Position numbers and translations under genes: made by a program. Under the pieces are notes generated by a model. It made no database searches. It saw only the letters and a program-made list of their open reading frames with translations, and was not told where the DNA came from. From Methylobacterium planeticum (GTDB taxonomy: Bacteria > Pseudomonadota > Alphaproteobacteria > Rhizobiales > Beijerinckiaceae): a stretch of DNA of 64,000 bases. Position 1 is the stretch's first letter; each line of letters starts with the position of its first letter. This document shows, in pieces, positions 51,284 through 60,955 of this stretch. The stretch covers positions 1 to 64,000 of the forward strand of contig NZ_VZZJ01000002.1 in assembly GCF_008806345.1 (NCBI RefSeq). Direction: 5' to 3'.

Positions 51284-52048
51284 ATGCCGTCCTCCGACCT
51301 CACCCTCCGGACCGCCGTCGTCGCGACGATGCGCGACCTCATCGGCCTCGGGCTCAGCCAGGGAACCTCCGGCAACGTCTCGGTGCGGGCCGGGTCCGGC
51401 TTCCTCGTCACGCCCTCGGGCATTCCCGCCGAGGAACTCGCCCCCGAGCACGTCGTGGCGATGGATTTCGAGGGCCGGCACGCGCATCCGCTCGCGCCCT
51501 CCTCCGAGTGGCGCTTCCACCGGGACATCCTGCGGGCCCGCCCCGAGATCGGCGCGGTGGTGCATGCCCATCCGACCTACGCGACGGCGTTCGCCCTGTG
51601 CCGGCGCGAGATCCCGGCGGTGCATTACATGATCGCGGCGGCGGGCGGCCCGACGATCCGCTGCGCGCCCTACGCGCCCTACGGCACCGAGGCCCTGTCC
51701 GCGGCCGCCCTCGCGGCCCTCGCGGACCGCAAGGCCTGCCTTCTGGCCAACCACGGCATGATCGCGATCGGGACCGACCTCGCCAAGGCCCTCTGGCTCG
51801 CCGTCGAGGTCGAGACCCTGTGCCGCCAATACGCGATCGCCCTGCAGGTCGGGGCGCCGGTCGTCCTCGACGATGCCGAGATCCTCGAGACGGTGGAGCG
51901 CTTCAAGTCCTACGGGCCCCGCTCCGTCGCGGCACGGCCGGACGACGCGTCGGTCCGCGTCCAACCGAGCGGGACCGGCGCCAGAACACGGGCGCGGCCT
52001 GATCGCGCCGCGATACAGGATGACCCGGCATCGGAACCGATCGATTGA
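51284..52048 (+). CDS. class II aldolase/adducin-family protein
   Basis: The 254-residue protein has the class II aldolase fold of the fuculose-phosphate aldolase type: GLSQGTSGNVSVRAG near residue 30, VTPSGIPAEEL, SSEWRFHRDILRARPEIGAVVHAHPTYATA with the zinc-binding HxH, and ACLLANHGMIAIG with the third His. The Glu of SSEW is the catalytic-type acid. It cleaves or epimerises a sugar phosphate with a metal ion; the substrate is unknown. The last 40 residues are polar and unlike the family. The ATG at 51284 has only a weak ribosome-binding site. Confidence 0.85.
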   Translation: MPSSDLTLRTAVVATMRDLIGLGLSQGTSGNVSVRAGSGFLVTPSGIPAEELAPEHVVAMDFEGRHAHPLAPSSEWRFHRDILRARPEIGAVVHAHPTYATAFALCRREIPAVHYMIAAAGGPTIRCAPYAPYGTEALSAAALAALADRKACLLANHGMIAIGTDLAKALWLAVEVETLCRQYAIALQVGAPVVLDDAEILETVERFKSYGPRSVAARPDDASVRVQPSGTGARTRARPDRAAIQDDPASEPID

Positions 52049-52628
52049 TCGATGCGGCGCGGGGCTTGGTCTACGTGCACTAACGCACAGTCCAGTAAGG
52101 TCCCACGTTGCACGGGGGCCTCGCGAAGATGTGATAGAACAACATTTGAAACCTCGGTCCTTCTTCGGGCTTTTTCGTAAATAGTCCGAAGCTTGCTTCC
52201 GACCATTCTCCTCTATGCTGGCGGCACCCTTTGGCGCGCTCGATCCATGTCTCCCGCGAGGGCCGCATATCTCAACCGATAGTTGAGAGGATCGCGCGCA
52301 GATCACTCGAGCGCTAAGTCGCGGCCGGCTCTGTAGAATTCTCCTTTCTTCGAAGGCCCGGCATGCAACGACACGGCAAATGCCCCGTGCCGGAGCGCTG
52401 GTTTCGACCATTCGATTGCCTGATCCGCAACTTATGCGGCGTTAGTCCTGTCGCCCGCGATCTCGTCCAGTCAACACCCGGCGCTTTTTGCCGAATTGAA
52501 CTTACCTCTTGCATCAGAATTGATGACATCATAGTAGCTCAGAGAACACGACCTTCCGTCGCCCGACTTCCTCAGGAACTAAGCCTCATGAGCGTTCGCG
52601 GCGCGCTGCCATCCACCAACGGGGGAAC
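52049..52628. other. 580-base AT-richer control region upstream of mucR
   Basis: No gene is seen. The region is clearly less GC-rich than its surroundings, which suits a target of a MucR/H-NS-like silencer. A perfect palindrome, TCTCAAC-CGATA-GTTGAGA, lies at 52270-52288. GGGGGAAC forms the ribosome-binding site before the mucR start. I could not place the promoter. Confidence 0.45.
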
Positions 52629-53138
52629 ATGATGTCGACCGAAATCGGCGTGTCGCCGGATTATATCGAACTCGCGGCCGACATCGTGTCCGCGTTCGTC
52701 AGCAACAACTCGGTTCCGGTGGCCGAGCTTCCGAGCCTGATCGCGTCTGTTCACGGCACGCTCAACCGCCTGTCGAGCGCTCCGGCGGAGGAGAAGTCAG
52801 AGCCGCTGACGCCGGCCGTGTCGGTGAAGCGCTCGATCACGCCCGACTACATCGTCTGTCTCGAGGACGGGAAGAAGTTCAAGTCGCTCAAGCGGCACCT
52901 GCGCACCCGCTACGACATGACCCCCGACCAGTATCGGACGAAGTGGAACCTCGCAGCCGATTATCCGATGGTGGCCCCGAACTACGCCGCCGCCCGCTCG
53001 GAGCTCGCCAAGAGCATGGGCCTCGGCCAGCAGCGCCGGAAGTCCCGCTCCAAGTCGACCCCGGTCGAGGCCAAGCCGGCGTCCGAGCCGAAGCCGGCGC
53101 GCGCCCGCCGCCCCCGCCCGGCCACCGCCGAGGCCTAG
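52629..53138 (+). CDS. mucR: MucR/Ros-family transcriptional regulator
   Basis: The 169-residue protein has the MucR N-terminal oligomerisation domain (YIELAADIVSAFVSNNSVPVAELP) and the Ros/MucR DNA-binding core (DYIVCLEDGKKFKSLKRHLR, then MTPDQYRTKW and DYPMVAPNYAAARS). MucR proteins bind AT-rich DNA and control exopolysaccharide, motility and symbiosis genes. The zinc site is altered: Cys77, Asp80 and His90 remain, but the positions usually holding the last His are Arg94 and Tyr95. Some Mesorhizobium homologues are reported to work without zinc. A Lys/Pro/Ala-rich tail follows. The start is one of two adjacent ATGs. Confidence 0.93.
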   Translation: MMSTEIGVSPDYIELAADIVSAFVSNNSVPVAELPSLIASVHGTLNRLSSAPAEEKSEPLTPAVSVKRSITPDYIVCLEDGKKFKSLKRHLRTRYDMTPDQYRTKWNLAADYPMVAPNYAAARSELAKSMGLGQQRRKSRSKSTPVEAKPASEPKPARARRPRPATAEA

Positions 53139-53612
53139 AACCGCCGGCACCCCGCCGGAGGGCCGGCGGCGCGCATCGTTCCGCAGCGGCGCCAACTTGT
53201 GGCGCCGCCGGCGTTTCGGGCGACCGGCCGCCGGTCTCCTTCCGCATGCGGGTCCGGCAGGGACGCATGGCCGTCCCGGGCCGATATCCACAGGGTGTTC
53301 ACCGCCCCGGCCGGCCGGCCGGCTTCCGCGCGGCACGAGCCCCGACACGCTCCCCTCCGGACACAAATAACGCTGATGCGGCTGCGGCTTGCGCCGAATC
53401 CGCGGATCGGCCGCATCGCCCGTTCGCGTCGATAGCAGGCTCCCGGACGGCTCCCGGATTGCTCCGCGCAGGGTGATCCGGCCCCCGGGCCGGTGCCGGC
53501 ATCGGCCCGATGTTAGAGAAGGCGCAAGGCGGCGCTGCCAAGGCTTTCGGCCTCGGCCGGGACGCCTCGCGGGGCAGCCCGGCTTCCCGCGAGGACGACC
53601 CGAGGACGCTCC
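53139..53612. other. intergenic stretch between mucR and the Mrr-type gene
   Basis: About 470 bases hold no frame with convincing content. Several Gly/Pro/Arg-coding frames look like shadows of GC-rich DNA. A TATCCACAGG segment resembles part of a DnaA box but lacks the full consensus. I see nothing more. Confidence 0.35.
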
Positions 53613-54404
53613 ATGTCCGGCCGCCAGCCCCACATCGTCGGACGCCTGTTCTGGGCCTGCGTGATCGGGGGCGGCCTCGGGATCTGGTACGGCCCGCCCG
53701 CCTTCGCCCTCACGGCCCTGGCCGTGGCGGCCATCCTGCTCCGGGCGCTCGGGCGGCCTCGCCGGTTCCGCGGGCGCGTGCGCGCCATCGCCCGGCGCCA
53801 CGCCCGCACCCTCGCGCTGCGTCGGCGCCAGGAGAGCTTCGTCGACCCCTACGGCAACCTGATCGAGGACGGCTGGCTGCGCGAGCGCGACTACTTCGTC
53901 GAGCGCACGATCCTGCCCGAGATCGAGGCGCGGGGCTTTGCCGATTACGCCGAGCCGCGCTGGGACGAGATGGTGGCGATCGTCGAGGCGGTCGCGGCGG
54001 CCTTCGCGCTCCCGGACGAGGCGGAGGCCCCGGAGGACGGCATCGCCTACGAGCAATTCTGCGCCGCCCGCCTCACGGGGGCGGGCTGGCGCGCGCACGC
54101 CACCCAGGCGAGCGGCGACCAGGGCGCCGACATCGTGGCCGAGCGCGACCGCGTCCGCCTCGTCGTGCAGTGCAAGCGCTACGCGAAGCCCGTGGGCAAC
54201 GCCGCCGTGCAGGAGGTCGCCGCCGCCTGCCGCTACTGGTCGGGGGACATGGCGGCGGTGGTCTCGAATGCGGGCTTCACCCCGGCCGCCCGCAAGCTCG
54301 CGGCCGCCACCGGCGTACGCCTCCTCCACCACGACGACCTCGAGGACCTGCGCCCGATGCGGCAGGTCACGGGGCGAAGCCGCAGCGCGGCCCCGCAGGC
54401 CTGA
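53613..54404 (+). CDS. membrane-linked Mrr-type restriction endonuclease domain protein
   Basis: The 263-residue protein has two N-terminal hydrophobic segments (GRLFWACVIGGGLGIWYG, AFALTALAVAAILLRAL). A basic linker and an acidic middle part follow. The C-terminal nuclease domain carries SGDQGADIVAE and VQCKRYAKPV, the (D)...(Q/E)xK signature of the Mrr catalytic family. Mrr-type proteins cut foreign or methylated DNA, but many membrane-linked members have no shown activity. It is single, with no methyltransferase beside it. CGAGGACG lies upstream of the ATG. Confidence 0.8.
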   Translation: MSGRQPHIVGRLFWACVIGGGLGIWYGPPAFALTALAVAAILLRALGRPRRFRGRVRAIARRHARTLALRRRQESFVDPYGNLIEDGWLRERDYFVERTILPEIEARGFADYAEPRWDEMVAIVEAVAAAFALPDEAEAPEDGIAYEQFCAARLTGAGWRAHATQASGDQGADIVAERDRVRLVVQCKRYAKPVGNAAVQEVAAACRYWSGDMAAVVSNAGFTPAARKLAAATGVRLLHHDDLEDLRPMRQVTGRSRSAAPQA

Positions 54405-54437
54405 GGATCGGGCAGCGGCGTCTCAGGAGGGGCCGTC

Positions 54438-55958
54438 TCAGGAGGAGCCGTCGAGGGGCAGCCAGCGCCGGCCGTCCCGGGCAAGGAGATCCTCGGCGCC
54501 CTTCGGCCCGTCCGTGCCGGCGGCGTAATCCTCGACGCCCGCGCTCTTCCAGGCGGTCAGCAGCGGGTCGACCGCGGCCCAGCCGGCCTCGATGTTGTCG
54601 GCGCGCTGGAACAGCGTCGCGTCGCCCACCATGCAATCGTACAGCAGGGTCTCGTAGCCGACATTCGGCGCCTCGGTGAAGAAGTCGGCGTAGCGGAAGC
54701 GGGTGTCGACCCGGCCGAGCGCCATCTGTGGCCCGGGCCGCTTCACGTTGAGCACCGTGCTTGAGCCCTGCTCGGGGTCGATCGTCAGGCGCATCACGTT
54801 CGGGGCGAGCTCGGTCACGGCGCTCTCGCGGAAGAGGTGGAACGGCGGCGGCTTGAAGTGGATCGCGATCTCGGTGAGCCGGTCGGTCATGCGCTTGCCG
54901 GTGCGCAGGTAGAACGGCACCCCGGCCCAGCGCCAGTTCTCGATCTGGAGCTTGAGGGCCACGTAGGTCTCGGTGTTCGAATCCTTGGCGACGTGCGGCT
55001 CCTCCCGGTAGCCCACGACCGCCACGCCCGTCTCGGTGCCCGCCACGTACTGGCCGCGCACGGCGTCCTCCGGGGCGATCGGGCGCACCGCCTCGGCGAC
55101 CTTGGCCTTCTCGCCGCGCACCGCCTCGGCGTCGAAGGAGTTCGGCGGCTCCATCGCCACCATGCAGAGGAGCTGGAACAGGTGGTTCGGCACCATGTCG
55201 CGCAGGGCCCCGGTCGGCTCGTAGAAGCCGCCGCGCTCCTCCACCCCGATGGTCTCGGCCGCGGTGATCTGGACGTGGTCGACGTATTCGCGCCGCCAGA
55301 TCGGCTCCAGCATGCCGTTGGCGAAGCGCAGCGCCATGATGCTCTGGACCGTCTCCTTCCCCAGGAAATGGTCGATCCGGTAGAACTGGCTCTCGTCGGC
55401 CTGCTTCAGGATGCGGGCGTTGAGGGCCTTTGCGGAGGCCAGATCGGAGCCGAAGGGCTTCTCGATCACGACCCGGCGGAAGGCGCCGTCGGCTTGCTCG
55501 AGGAGGCCGGCCTGCCCCAGATGCTCGACGATCGGCCCGAAGAAGCGGGCCGCCACCGCGAGGTAGAACACGGCGCTGCCCGCGACCTTGCCCTTCAGCG
55601 CCGCGTAGGCCGCCGGATCCGCGAAATCGCCCTTCAGGAAGTGGATCCGGTCCCGCACGAAGCCCCAGGCCTTGGGGTCGATGTGGTCGGCGTGGAATTC
55701 CGAGGTGGCGTCCCGGGTGAAGGATTCCATCGTGGCGGTGAGGTCCTGGCGCAGGCCCTCGTCGCTGTTGTCGTTGTGGTCGACGCCCAGGATCTTGAAG
55801 CCCTCGGCGAGGAGGCCGGCGCCCGCGAGGTTGTAGAGGGCCGGCATCAGCAGGCGCTTCGTCAGGTCGCCCGCCGCCCCGAAGATCACCAGGGTGCAGG
55901 GCGGGGCGGCCGTCGTGCCGCAGGCGGCGGGCTCGTTGAGCGTCACGGTCTGGTCCAT
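54438..55958 (-). CDS. zwf: glucose-6-phosphate dehydrogenase, second copy
   Basis: The 506-residue enzyme is a diverged paralogue of the one at 38738. It has LVIFGAAGDLTKRLLMPALYNL for nucleotide binding, EKPFGSDLASAKALN, RIDHFLGKETVQSIMALRFAN in the active site, and VPFYLRTGKRM near the C-terminus. The overall order of motifs is the same. It starts at an ATG, unlike the TTG of the other copy. Two copies may differ in cofactor or in regulation. In the Entner-Doudoroff/pentose-phosphate context both supply NADPH. No pgl or gnd is adjacent. Confidence 0.93.
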   Translation of the reverse strand: MDQTVTLNEPAACGTTAAPPCTLVIFGAAGDLTKRLLMPALYNLAGAGLLAEGFKILGVDHNDNSDEGLRQDLTATMESFTRDATSEFHADHIDPKAWGFVRDRIHFLKGDFADPAAYAALKGKVAGSAVFYLAVAARFFGPIVEHLGQAGLLEQADGAFRRVVIEKPFGSDLASAKALNARILKQADESQFYRIDHFLGKETVQSIMALRFANGMLEPIWRREYVDHVQITAAETIGVEERGGFYEPTGALRDMVPNHLFQLLCMVAMEPPNSFDAEAVRGEKAKVAEAVRPIAPEDAVRGQYVAGTETGVAVVGYREEPHVAKDSNTETYVALKLQIENWRWAGVPFYLRTGKRMTDRLTEIAIHFKPPPFHLFRESAVTELAPNVMRLTIDPEQGSSTVLNVKRPGPQMALGRVDTRFRYADFFTEAPNVGYETLLYDCMVGDATLFQRADNIEAGWAAVDPLLTAWKSAGVEDYAAGTDGPKGAEDLLARDGRRWLPLDGSS

Positions 55959-56114
55959 GGGCAGAGGCTCCCGGTGCGAGCGGACCCGCGCGACAAGCTG
56001 AGCCGGCGGGATCGCACGTCAAACGGCCGATGCCGCCCGGCGTTCCGGCGCGGCAGGGCTGCGTGCGCGTCGCGACGGGCCCGCATCGCGGCGGACGGGC
56101 CGCGGCGGACGCGG

Positions 56115-57611
56115 CTACTCGTCCGTGCGCACGGCCTGGCCGCCATCGACCGGCAGGCGGGCCCCGAGGAGTTCCGGCCCCCCCGGCAGGCTGCGCACGT
56201 CCCAGCCGCCCCCGAGCGCCCGGATCAGCGACACCGCCGTGGTGAAGCGGCTGAGCCTGACCTGGAGCGCCGCGACCTCGTTGTTGAGGGCGAGGGCCTG
56301 GGCGGTGATGACCGTGGTGAAGTTTTGGGTGCCGGCCCGGTACTCGTTGAGGGTGATCTCGACGGCGCGCCGGGCGGAGGCCACGGCCTGGTCCTGGGCG
56401 GCCTGCTGGCGGGCCAGGATGCGCACGCCGGCAAGCCCGTTCTCGACCTCGCTGAAGGCCGTGAGCACCACCTGGCGGTAATTGGCCACCGCCCCGTCAT
56501 AGGCCGCCCGGGCCGCCCGGAGGGCGGCCGAGCGGGCACCGCCGTCGAACAGCACCTCGGTGCCGGCGGCGGCCACCGACCAGACCTGGTTGGCGGCCGA
56601 GAACAGGCCGTTGCGCGGGTCCCCGGAGATGCCGCCGGACGCCGAGAGCGTCACGGTCGGGTAGAAGGCCGCGACCGCGACCCCGATCAGCTCGCTCTGG
56701 CTCTGCACGCTGCGCTCGGCCTGGGCCACGTCCGGGCGCCGCTCGAGGAGCTCGGAGGGGATGCCGACCGGGACCGCGGGCGGGCGGGCGCCGAGGCTCG
56801 CCACCGGAATCGAGACTTCCGAGGGCGGGCGCCCGACGAGGAGCGCGATGGCGTGCTCGAAGGTGGCGCGCTGCAGGCCGACCGCGATGGCCGAGGCCTG
56901 CGTCGTCTGCACCTGCGTCTGCGCCGTGATCACGTCCGAGCGGGCGGCCACGCCCGCGTTGTACTGGTTCTCGGTGATCGCGAGGGTGCGCTTGTAGGCT
57001 TCCACCGTCTCGTTCAGCAGGCGCTGCAGGGCGTCGGTGTAGCGCAATTGCAGGTAGTTCGTGACGATTTCGGCCTGGACCGAGAGGCGCACGAGCCCGA
57101 TCTGGGCCGCGTCGGACTGGGCCGAGGCCACATCGCTCTCGATGTTGCGGCGGGTGCCGCCGAACAGGTCGAGCTCCCAGCTCGCCTGTCCCTGGAGCGA
57201 GACGTTGGTGCGCTCGACGCCGCCGGCCCGGGTGCGCGAGAGGCCGGGCGCCCCGATCACCGTGGGGTAGAGGGCGGCGCGGGCCTGCTCGACCAGGGCC
57301 CGCGCCTGCCGGTAGCCGGCCACCGCCTGGCGCAGGGTCTGGCTGTCGACGTCGACGAGGCGCACGAGCCGGTCGAGGGCGGGGTCCCTGAACACCCGCC
57401 ACCAGTCGCCGCGCTCGGCCCCGTCATTCGGCTGGGCCGCGCGCCAGCCCTTCTTCGACGCCACGTAGGCGGCGCCGTCCTCGCGCTGGCCGCCCTCCTT
57501 GAAGGCGAGCGGCGTCTCGACGGAGGGGCGCGTGTAGTCGGGCCCGACCATGCAGCCGCCCGTGACGGCGGCCAGCCCCATGGCCGCCAGAAGCCCCCGG
57601 ATCCGCATCAT
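56115..57611 (-). CDS. NodT-family outer-membrane efflux lipoprotein
   Basis: The 498-residue protein has a lipoprotein signal with the Cys at residue 20 (LAAVTGGC) and the NodT/OprM-type order of two outer-membrane-factor repeats. The first repeat contains WWRVFRDPALDRLVRL and LYPTVIGAPGLS; the second contains ERRPDVAQAERSVQSQS and FYPTVTLSASGG. It forms the trimeric exit duct of a tripartite efflux system. Its start overlaps the stop of the MdtC-like gene (ATGA), so it is the last gene of the RND operon. Full length is typical. Confidence 0.9.
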   Translation of the reverse strand: MMRIRGLLAAMGLAAVTGGCMVGPDYTRPSVETPLAFKEGGQREDGAAYVASKKGWRAAQPNDGAERGDWWRVFRDPALDRLVRLVDVDSQTLRQAVAGYRQARALVEQARAALYPTVIGAPGLSRTRAGGVERTNVSLQGQASWELDLFGGTRRNIESDVASAQSDAAQIGLVRLSVQAEIVTNYLQLRYTDALQRLLNETVEAYKRTLAITENQYNAGVAARSDVITAQTQVQTTQASAIAVGLQRATFEHAIALLVGRPPSEVSIPVASLGARPPAVPVGIPSELLERRPDVAQAERSVQSQSELIGVAVAAFYPTVTLSASGGISGDPRNGLFSAANQVWSVAAAGTEVLFDGGARSAALRAARAAYDGAVANYRQVVLTAFSEVENGLAGVRILARQQAAQDQAVASARRAVEITLNEYRAGTQNFTTVITAQALALNNEVAALQVRLSRFTTAVSLIRALGGGWDVRSLPGGPELLGARLPVDGGQAVRTDE

Positions 57612-60600
57612 TCGGCGGCCGGTAGCGCGGGGCCGCCGCCCGCGGCCCGGCGGGCGCGGCGCGCCATCGCCCAGTGCCGCAGCCGGTCGAGGTAGAGGTA
57701 GACGACGGGGGTCGTGTAGAGGGTCAGGATCTGGCTCACGATCAGGCCGCCGGCGATCGCGATGCCGAGCGGACGGCGCAGTTCCGAGCCCTCGCCGCCG
57801 GCGAGGATCAGGGGCGCCGCGCCGAGCAGCGCGGCCAGCGTTGTCATCATGATCGGCCGGAAGCGCAAGAGGCAGGCCTCGAAGATCGCGTCGTGCGGGT
57901 TGGCGCCGTGGGTGCGCTCGGCGTCGAGGGCGAAGTCGATCATCATGATCGCGTTCTTCTTCACGATGCCGATGAGCAGGAACACCGCGATGAGGGCGAT
58001 CACGGTGAATTCCGTGCCCGAGACGAGGAGCGCCAGGAGCGCGCCGATGCCGGCCGAGGGCAGCGTCGAGAGGATCGTGATCGGGTGGATGAAGCTCTCG
58101 TAGAGGATGCCGAGGATCGTGTAGACGGCCAGGATCGCGGCCAGGATCAGCAGCGGCTGGCGCGAGGCCGAGGCCTGGTAGTTCTTGGCCGCGCCCGCGA
58201 ACTCGCCGTGGATGGTGGCGGGCAGGCGCAGGGAGGCCATCGCCTCCTCGATCGCCGCGGTGGCGTCCGACAGGCTGCTGCCCGGCGCCAGGTTGAACGA
58301 GATCGTGGTGGCGACGAACAGGCCCTGATGGCTCACCTGCACCGGCGCGTTGCCGGTCTCGAGGCGGGCGAAGGCCGAGAGCGGGATCATGGTCTCCTTG
58401 GCGCTCGAGACCGGCGCGCTCGACGAGGCGCCCCCCTTGCTCGCCGCGATGGCGTTGGAGGCGGCGTTGCGGGCGGAATCGCTCGCGATGGCGGCGGCCG
58501 TGGTCGAGGGGTCGGTGGCCGTGGTATCGGGCGCGGCCGCGGTGCTGCCGGTACCGTTGGTGTTGGCCGTGCCGTTCGCCGCCACCGTGCCGGCCACCGC
58601 GTTCGTGGTCGCCGAGCCCCGGGCCTTGCCGCCCGAGGTCGAGACGTAGACCATCTTGAGCGTCTCGGGCGATTGCAGGTAGCGCGGGGCGATTTCCATC
58701 ACGACGTGGTACTGGTTCAGCGGGTTGTAGATCGTCGAGACCTGCCGCTGGCCGAAGGCGTCGTAGAGGGTGTTGTCGATCTTGTCGGGGGTGATGCCGT
58801 AGCGGAAGGCGGTCGCCCGGTCGATGACGAGGCGGCTCTCCAGCCCCCCCTCCTGCTGGTCCGAGGTCACGTCGGCGAAGATCGGGTTCTTCTGCAGCGC
58901 CTGCAGCAGTTGGGGCGCCGCCGCGTAGAGCTCCTCGGAGGTGTCCCCCTGCAGGGTGTACTGGTACTGGGCGAAGCTCTGGCGCCCGCCCATGCGCAGG
59001 TCCTGGCGCGGGAACAGGAACAGCCGGGCCCCCGCCACCTGGGCGAGCTTCGGGCGCAGGCGGTTCATCACCTCGGTGATCGACGGGCGCTGGCCCCGCG
59101 GCTTCAGGCTGACGAAGACGTTGGCGGAATTGGTGCCGCGCCCGCCCGTGAAGCCGACGACGCTGTCCACCGCCGGGTCCGCCTGCACGAGGGCGGTGGC
59201 CTGGCGCAGCTTCTGCTCCATCGCCTGGAAGGAGATGCGCTGGTCGGCCTGGATGCCGCCCATCATCTGCCCCGTATCCTGCTCGGGGAAGAAGCCCTTC
59301 GGCACGATGACGTAGAGGTAGATGTTGAGGCCGATCGTGGCGAACAGGATCAGCATCACGAGGCGGCCGTGGCGCAGGCCGAAGCGCAGGGAGCGCTCGT
59401 AGCCCCGCAGGGTGCCCTCGAAGGCGCTCTCCAGCCCGCGGATGAACAGGTTCGGGCGCCGGGACGGATCGTGCGTCTCGGGCTTCAGGAGGCGCGCGCA
59501 CATCATCGGCGTCGTGGTGAGCGAGAGCACCAGCGAGATCAGGATCGCGAGCGACAGGGTGACGGCGAATTCCTGGAACAGCCGCCCGACGAGGCCGCCC
59601 ATCAGCAGGATCGGCAGGAACACGGCGACGAGCGACAGGCTCATCGAGATCACCGTGAAGCCGACCTCGCGCGCCCCGAGGAGCGCCGCCTCGACCCGGG
59701 ACTTGCCCTGCTCGATGTAGCGCTGGATGTTCTCCAGGACCACGATGGCGTCGTCGACGACGAAGCCCGTCGCGATGATCAGCGCCATCAGGGACAGGAT
59801 GTCGAGGGAGTAGTCGAGCAGGTACATCGCCGAGAAGGTGCCGACGATCGAGATCGGCACCGCCACCGCCGGGATCAGGGTGGCGCGCCACGAGCGCAGG
59901 AACACGAACACCACGAACACCACGAGGGCGACCGCGATCAGCAGGGTCTCCTCGGTCTCGGCCAGCGAGGCCCGGATCGTGGCGCTGCGGTCGCCCGTGA
60001 GGGTCAGGTCGATGTCCCCCGGCAGGGCCGCCTGGACCTGGGGCAGCGCCGCCTTCAGGCCCTTGATGGTCTCGACGACGTTCGAGCCCGGCTGCTTGTA
60101 GATGAACAGGATGACGCCGGCCTTGCCGTTGATCAGGCCGAGGTTGCGCTTGTCCTCGACGGAATCGATCACCCGGCCGACATCGGTCAGGCGCACCCCC
60201 GCCCCGTTCCGGTAGGCCACCACGATGTCGCGGTACTCGGCGGCGGTGCGGCCCTGGTCGTTGGCGTAGAGCTGATAATGGCGGTTGCCGGTCTCGATCG
60301 CGCCCTTCGGCGAATTGGCGTTGGCGGAGGCGAGCGCCGCCCGGATGCCCTCGAGGCCGATGCCGTAGTGGAACAGCGCCGTCGGATCGAGCTCGACCCG
60401 GACCGCGGGCAGGGAGGAACCGCCGATATCGACGTTGCCGACGCCGGGCAGCTGGGACATCTTCTGCTGCACCACCGTGGCGGCGGAATCGTAGAGCTGG
60501 CCCGGCGACAGGGTGTTCGAGGTGAGCCCGAGGATCAGGATCGGGGCGTCGGCCGGGTTGAACTTCCGGTAGGTCGGGTTCTGGCGCAGCGCCGTGGGCA

Positions 60601-60955
60601 GGTCGGCCCGGGCCGCGTTGATCGCCGCCTGGACGTCGCGGGCCGCCCCGTCGATGTCGCGGTTGAGGCCGAACAGCAGGACGATGCGCACCGTGCCGGT
60701 GGAGCTCGTCGAGGTCATCTCGTTGACGTCGGCGATCGCCCCGAGGCGGCGCTCGAGGGGTGCCGCGACCGTGGTCGCCATGGTCTCGGGGCTCGCGCCC
60801 GCCATCTGCGCCTGGATCAGGATGACGGGGAAATCCACCTGCGGCAGGGGCGCGACCGGCAGCTTCAGGAAGGCGAAGATGCCGGCGAGCAGCACCCCGA
60901 TGGTCAGGAGCGTGGTGGCGACCGGGCGCCGGATGAACGGCTCCGAGACGTTCAC
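57608..60955 (-). CDS. mdtC: RND multidrug efflux permease, MdtC-like, with an ~80-residue insertion
   Basis: The 1,115-residue protein is an RND inner-membrane pump of the MdtB/MdtC type. [17 protein letters not shown] stands at the N-terminus, TM4 contains [14 protein letters not shown] with the proton-relay Asp pair, and the C-terminal part holds [19 protein letters not shown] and [13 protein letters not shown]. Usual length is about 1,030. The excess comes mainly from an Ala/Thr/Ser-rich segment at about residues 770-850 in the second periplasmic loop. The start is a GTG overlapping the previous stop (GTGA). It likely forms a heterotrimer with the upstream MdtB-like protein. Confidence 0.88.
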   Translation of the reverse strand: MNVSEPFIRRPVATTLLTIGVLLAGIFAFLKLPVAPLPQVDFPVILIQAQMAGASPETMATTVAAPLERRLGAIADVNEMTSTSSTGTVRIVLLFGLNRDIDGAARDVQAAINAARADLPTALRQNPTYRKFNPADAPILILGLTSNTLSPGQLYDSAATVVQQKMSQLPGVGNVDIGGSSLPAVRVELDPTALFHYGIGLEGIRAALASANANSPKGAIETGNRHYQLYANDQGRTAAEYRDIVVAYRNGAGVRLTDVGRVIDSVEDKRNLGLINGKAGVILFIYKQPGSNVVETIKGLKAALPQVQAALPGDIDLTLTGDRSATIRASLAETEETLLIAVALVVFVVFVFLRSWRATLIPAVAVPISIVGTFSAMYLLDYSLDILSLMALIIATGFVVDDAIVVLENIQRYIEQGKSRVEAALLGAREVGFTVISMSLSLVAVFLPILLMGGLVGRLFQEFAVTLSLAILISLVLSLTTTPMMCARLLKPETHDPSRRPNLFIRGLESAFEGTLRGYERSLRFGLRHGRLVMLILFATIGLNIYLYVIVPKGFFPEQDTGQMMGGIQADQRISFQAMEQKLRQATALVQADPAVDSVVGFTGGRGTNSANVFVSLKPRGQRPSITEVMNRLRPKLAQVAGARLFLFPRQDLRMGGRQSFAQYQYTLQGDTSEELYAAAPQLLQALQKNPIFADVTSDQQEGGLESRLVIDRATAFRYGITPDKIDNTLYDAFGQRQVSTIYNPLNQYHVVMEIAPRYLQSPETLKMVYVSTSGGKARGSATTNAVAGTVAANGTANTNGTGSTAAAPDTTATDPSTTAAAIASDSARNAASNAIAASKGGASSSAPVSSAKETMIPLSAFARLETGNAPVQVSHQGLFVATTISFNLAPGSSLSDATAAIEEAMASLRLPATIHGEFAGAAKNYQASASRQPLLILAAILAVYTILGILYESFIHPITILSTLPSAGIGALLALLVSGTEFTVIALIAVFLLIGIVKKNAIMMIDFALDAERTHGANPHDAIFEACLLRFRPIMMTTLAALLGAAPLILAGGEGSELRRPLGIAIAGGLIVSQILTLYTTPVVYLYLDRLRHWAMARRARRAAGGGPALPAAE

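Noticed and set aside
53280..53300. TATCCACAGG, resembling part of a DnaA box
   Set aside because: It lacks the full TTATCCACA consensus and stands alone, so it does not mark an origin.
54837..57695. 952-codon plus-strand frame opposite zwf and the NodT-like gene
   Set aside because: It is an antisense shadow with His/Gly/Arg/Glu-rich composition and no recognisable domain.
56115..59891. Very long minus-strand frame through the efflux operon
   Set aside because: Its first part is a shadow of the MdtC-like gene and only its end is the true NodT-like gene. The two are separate proteins joined by an ATGA overlap.
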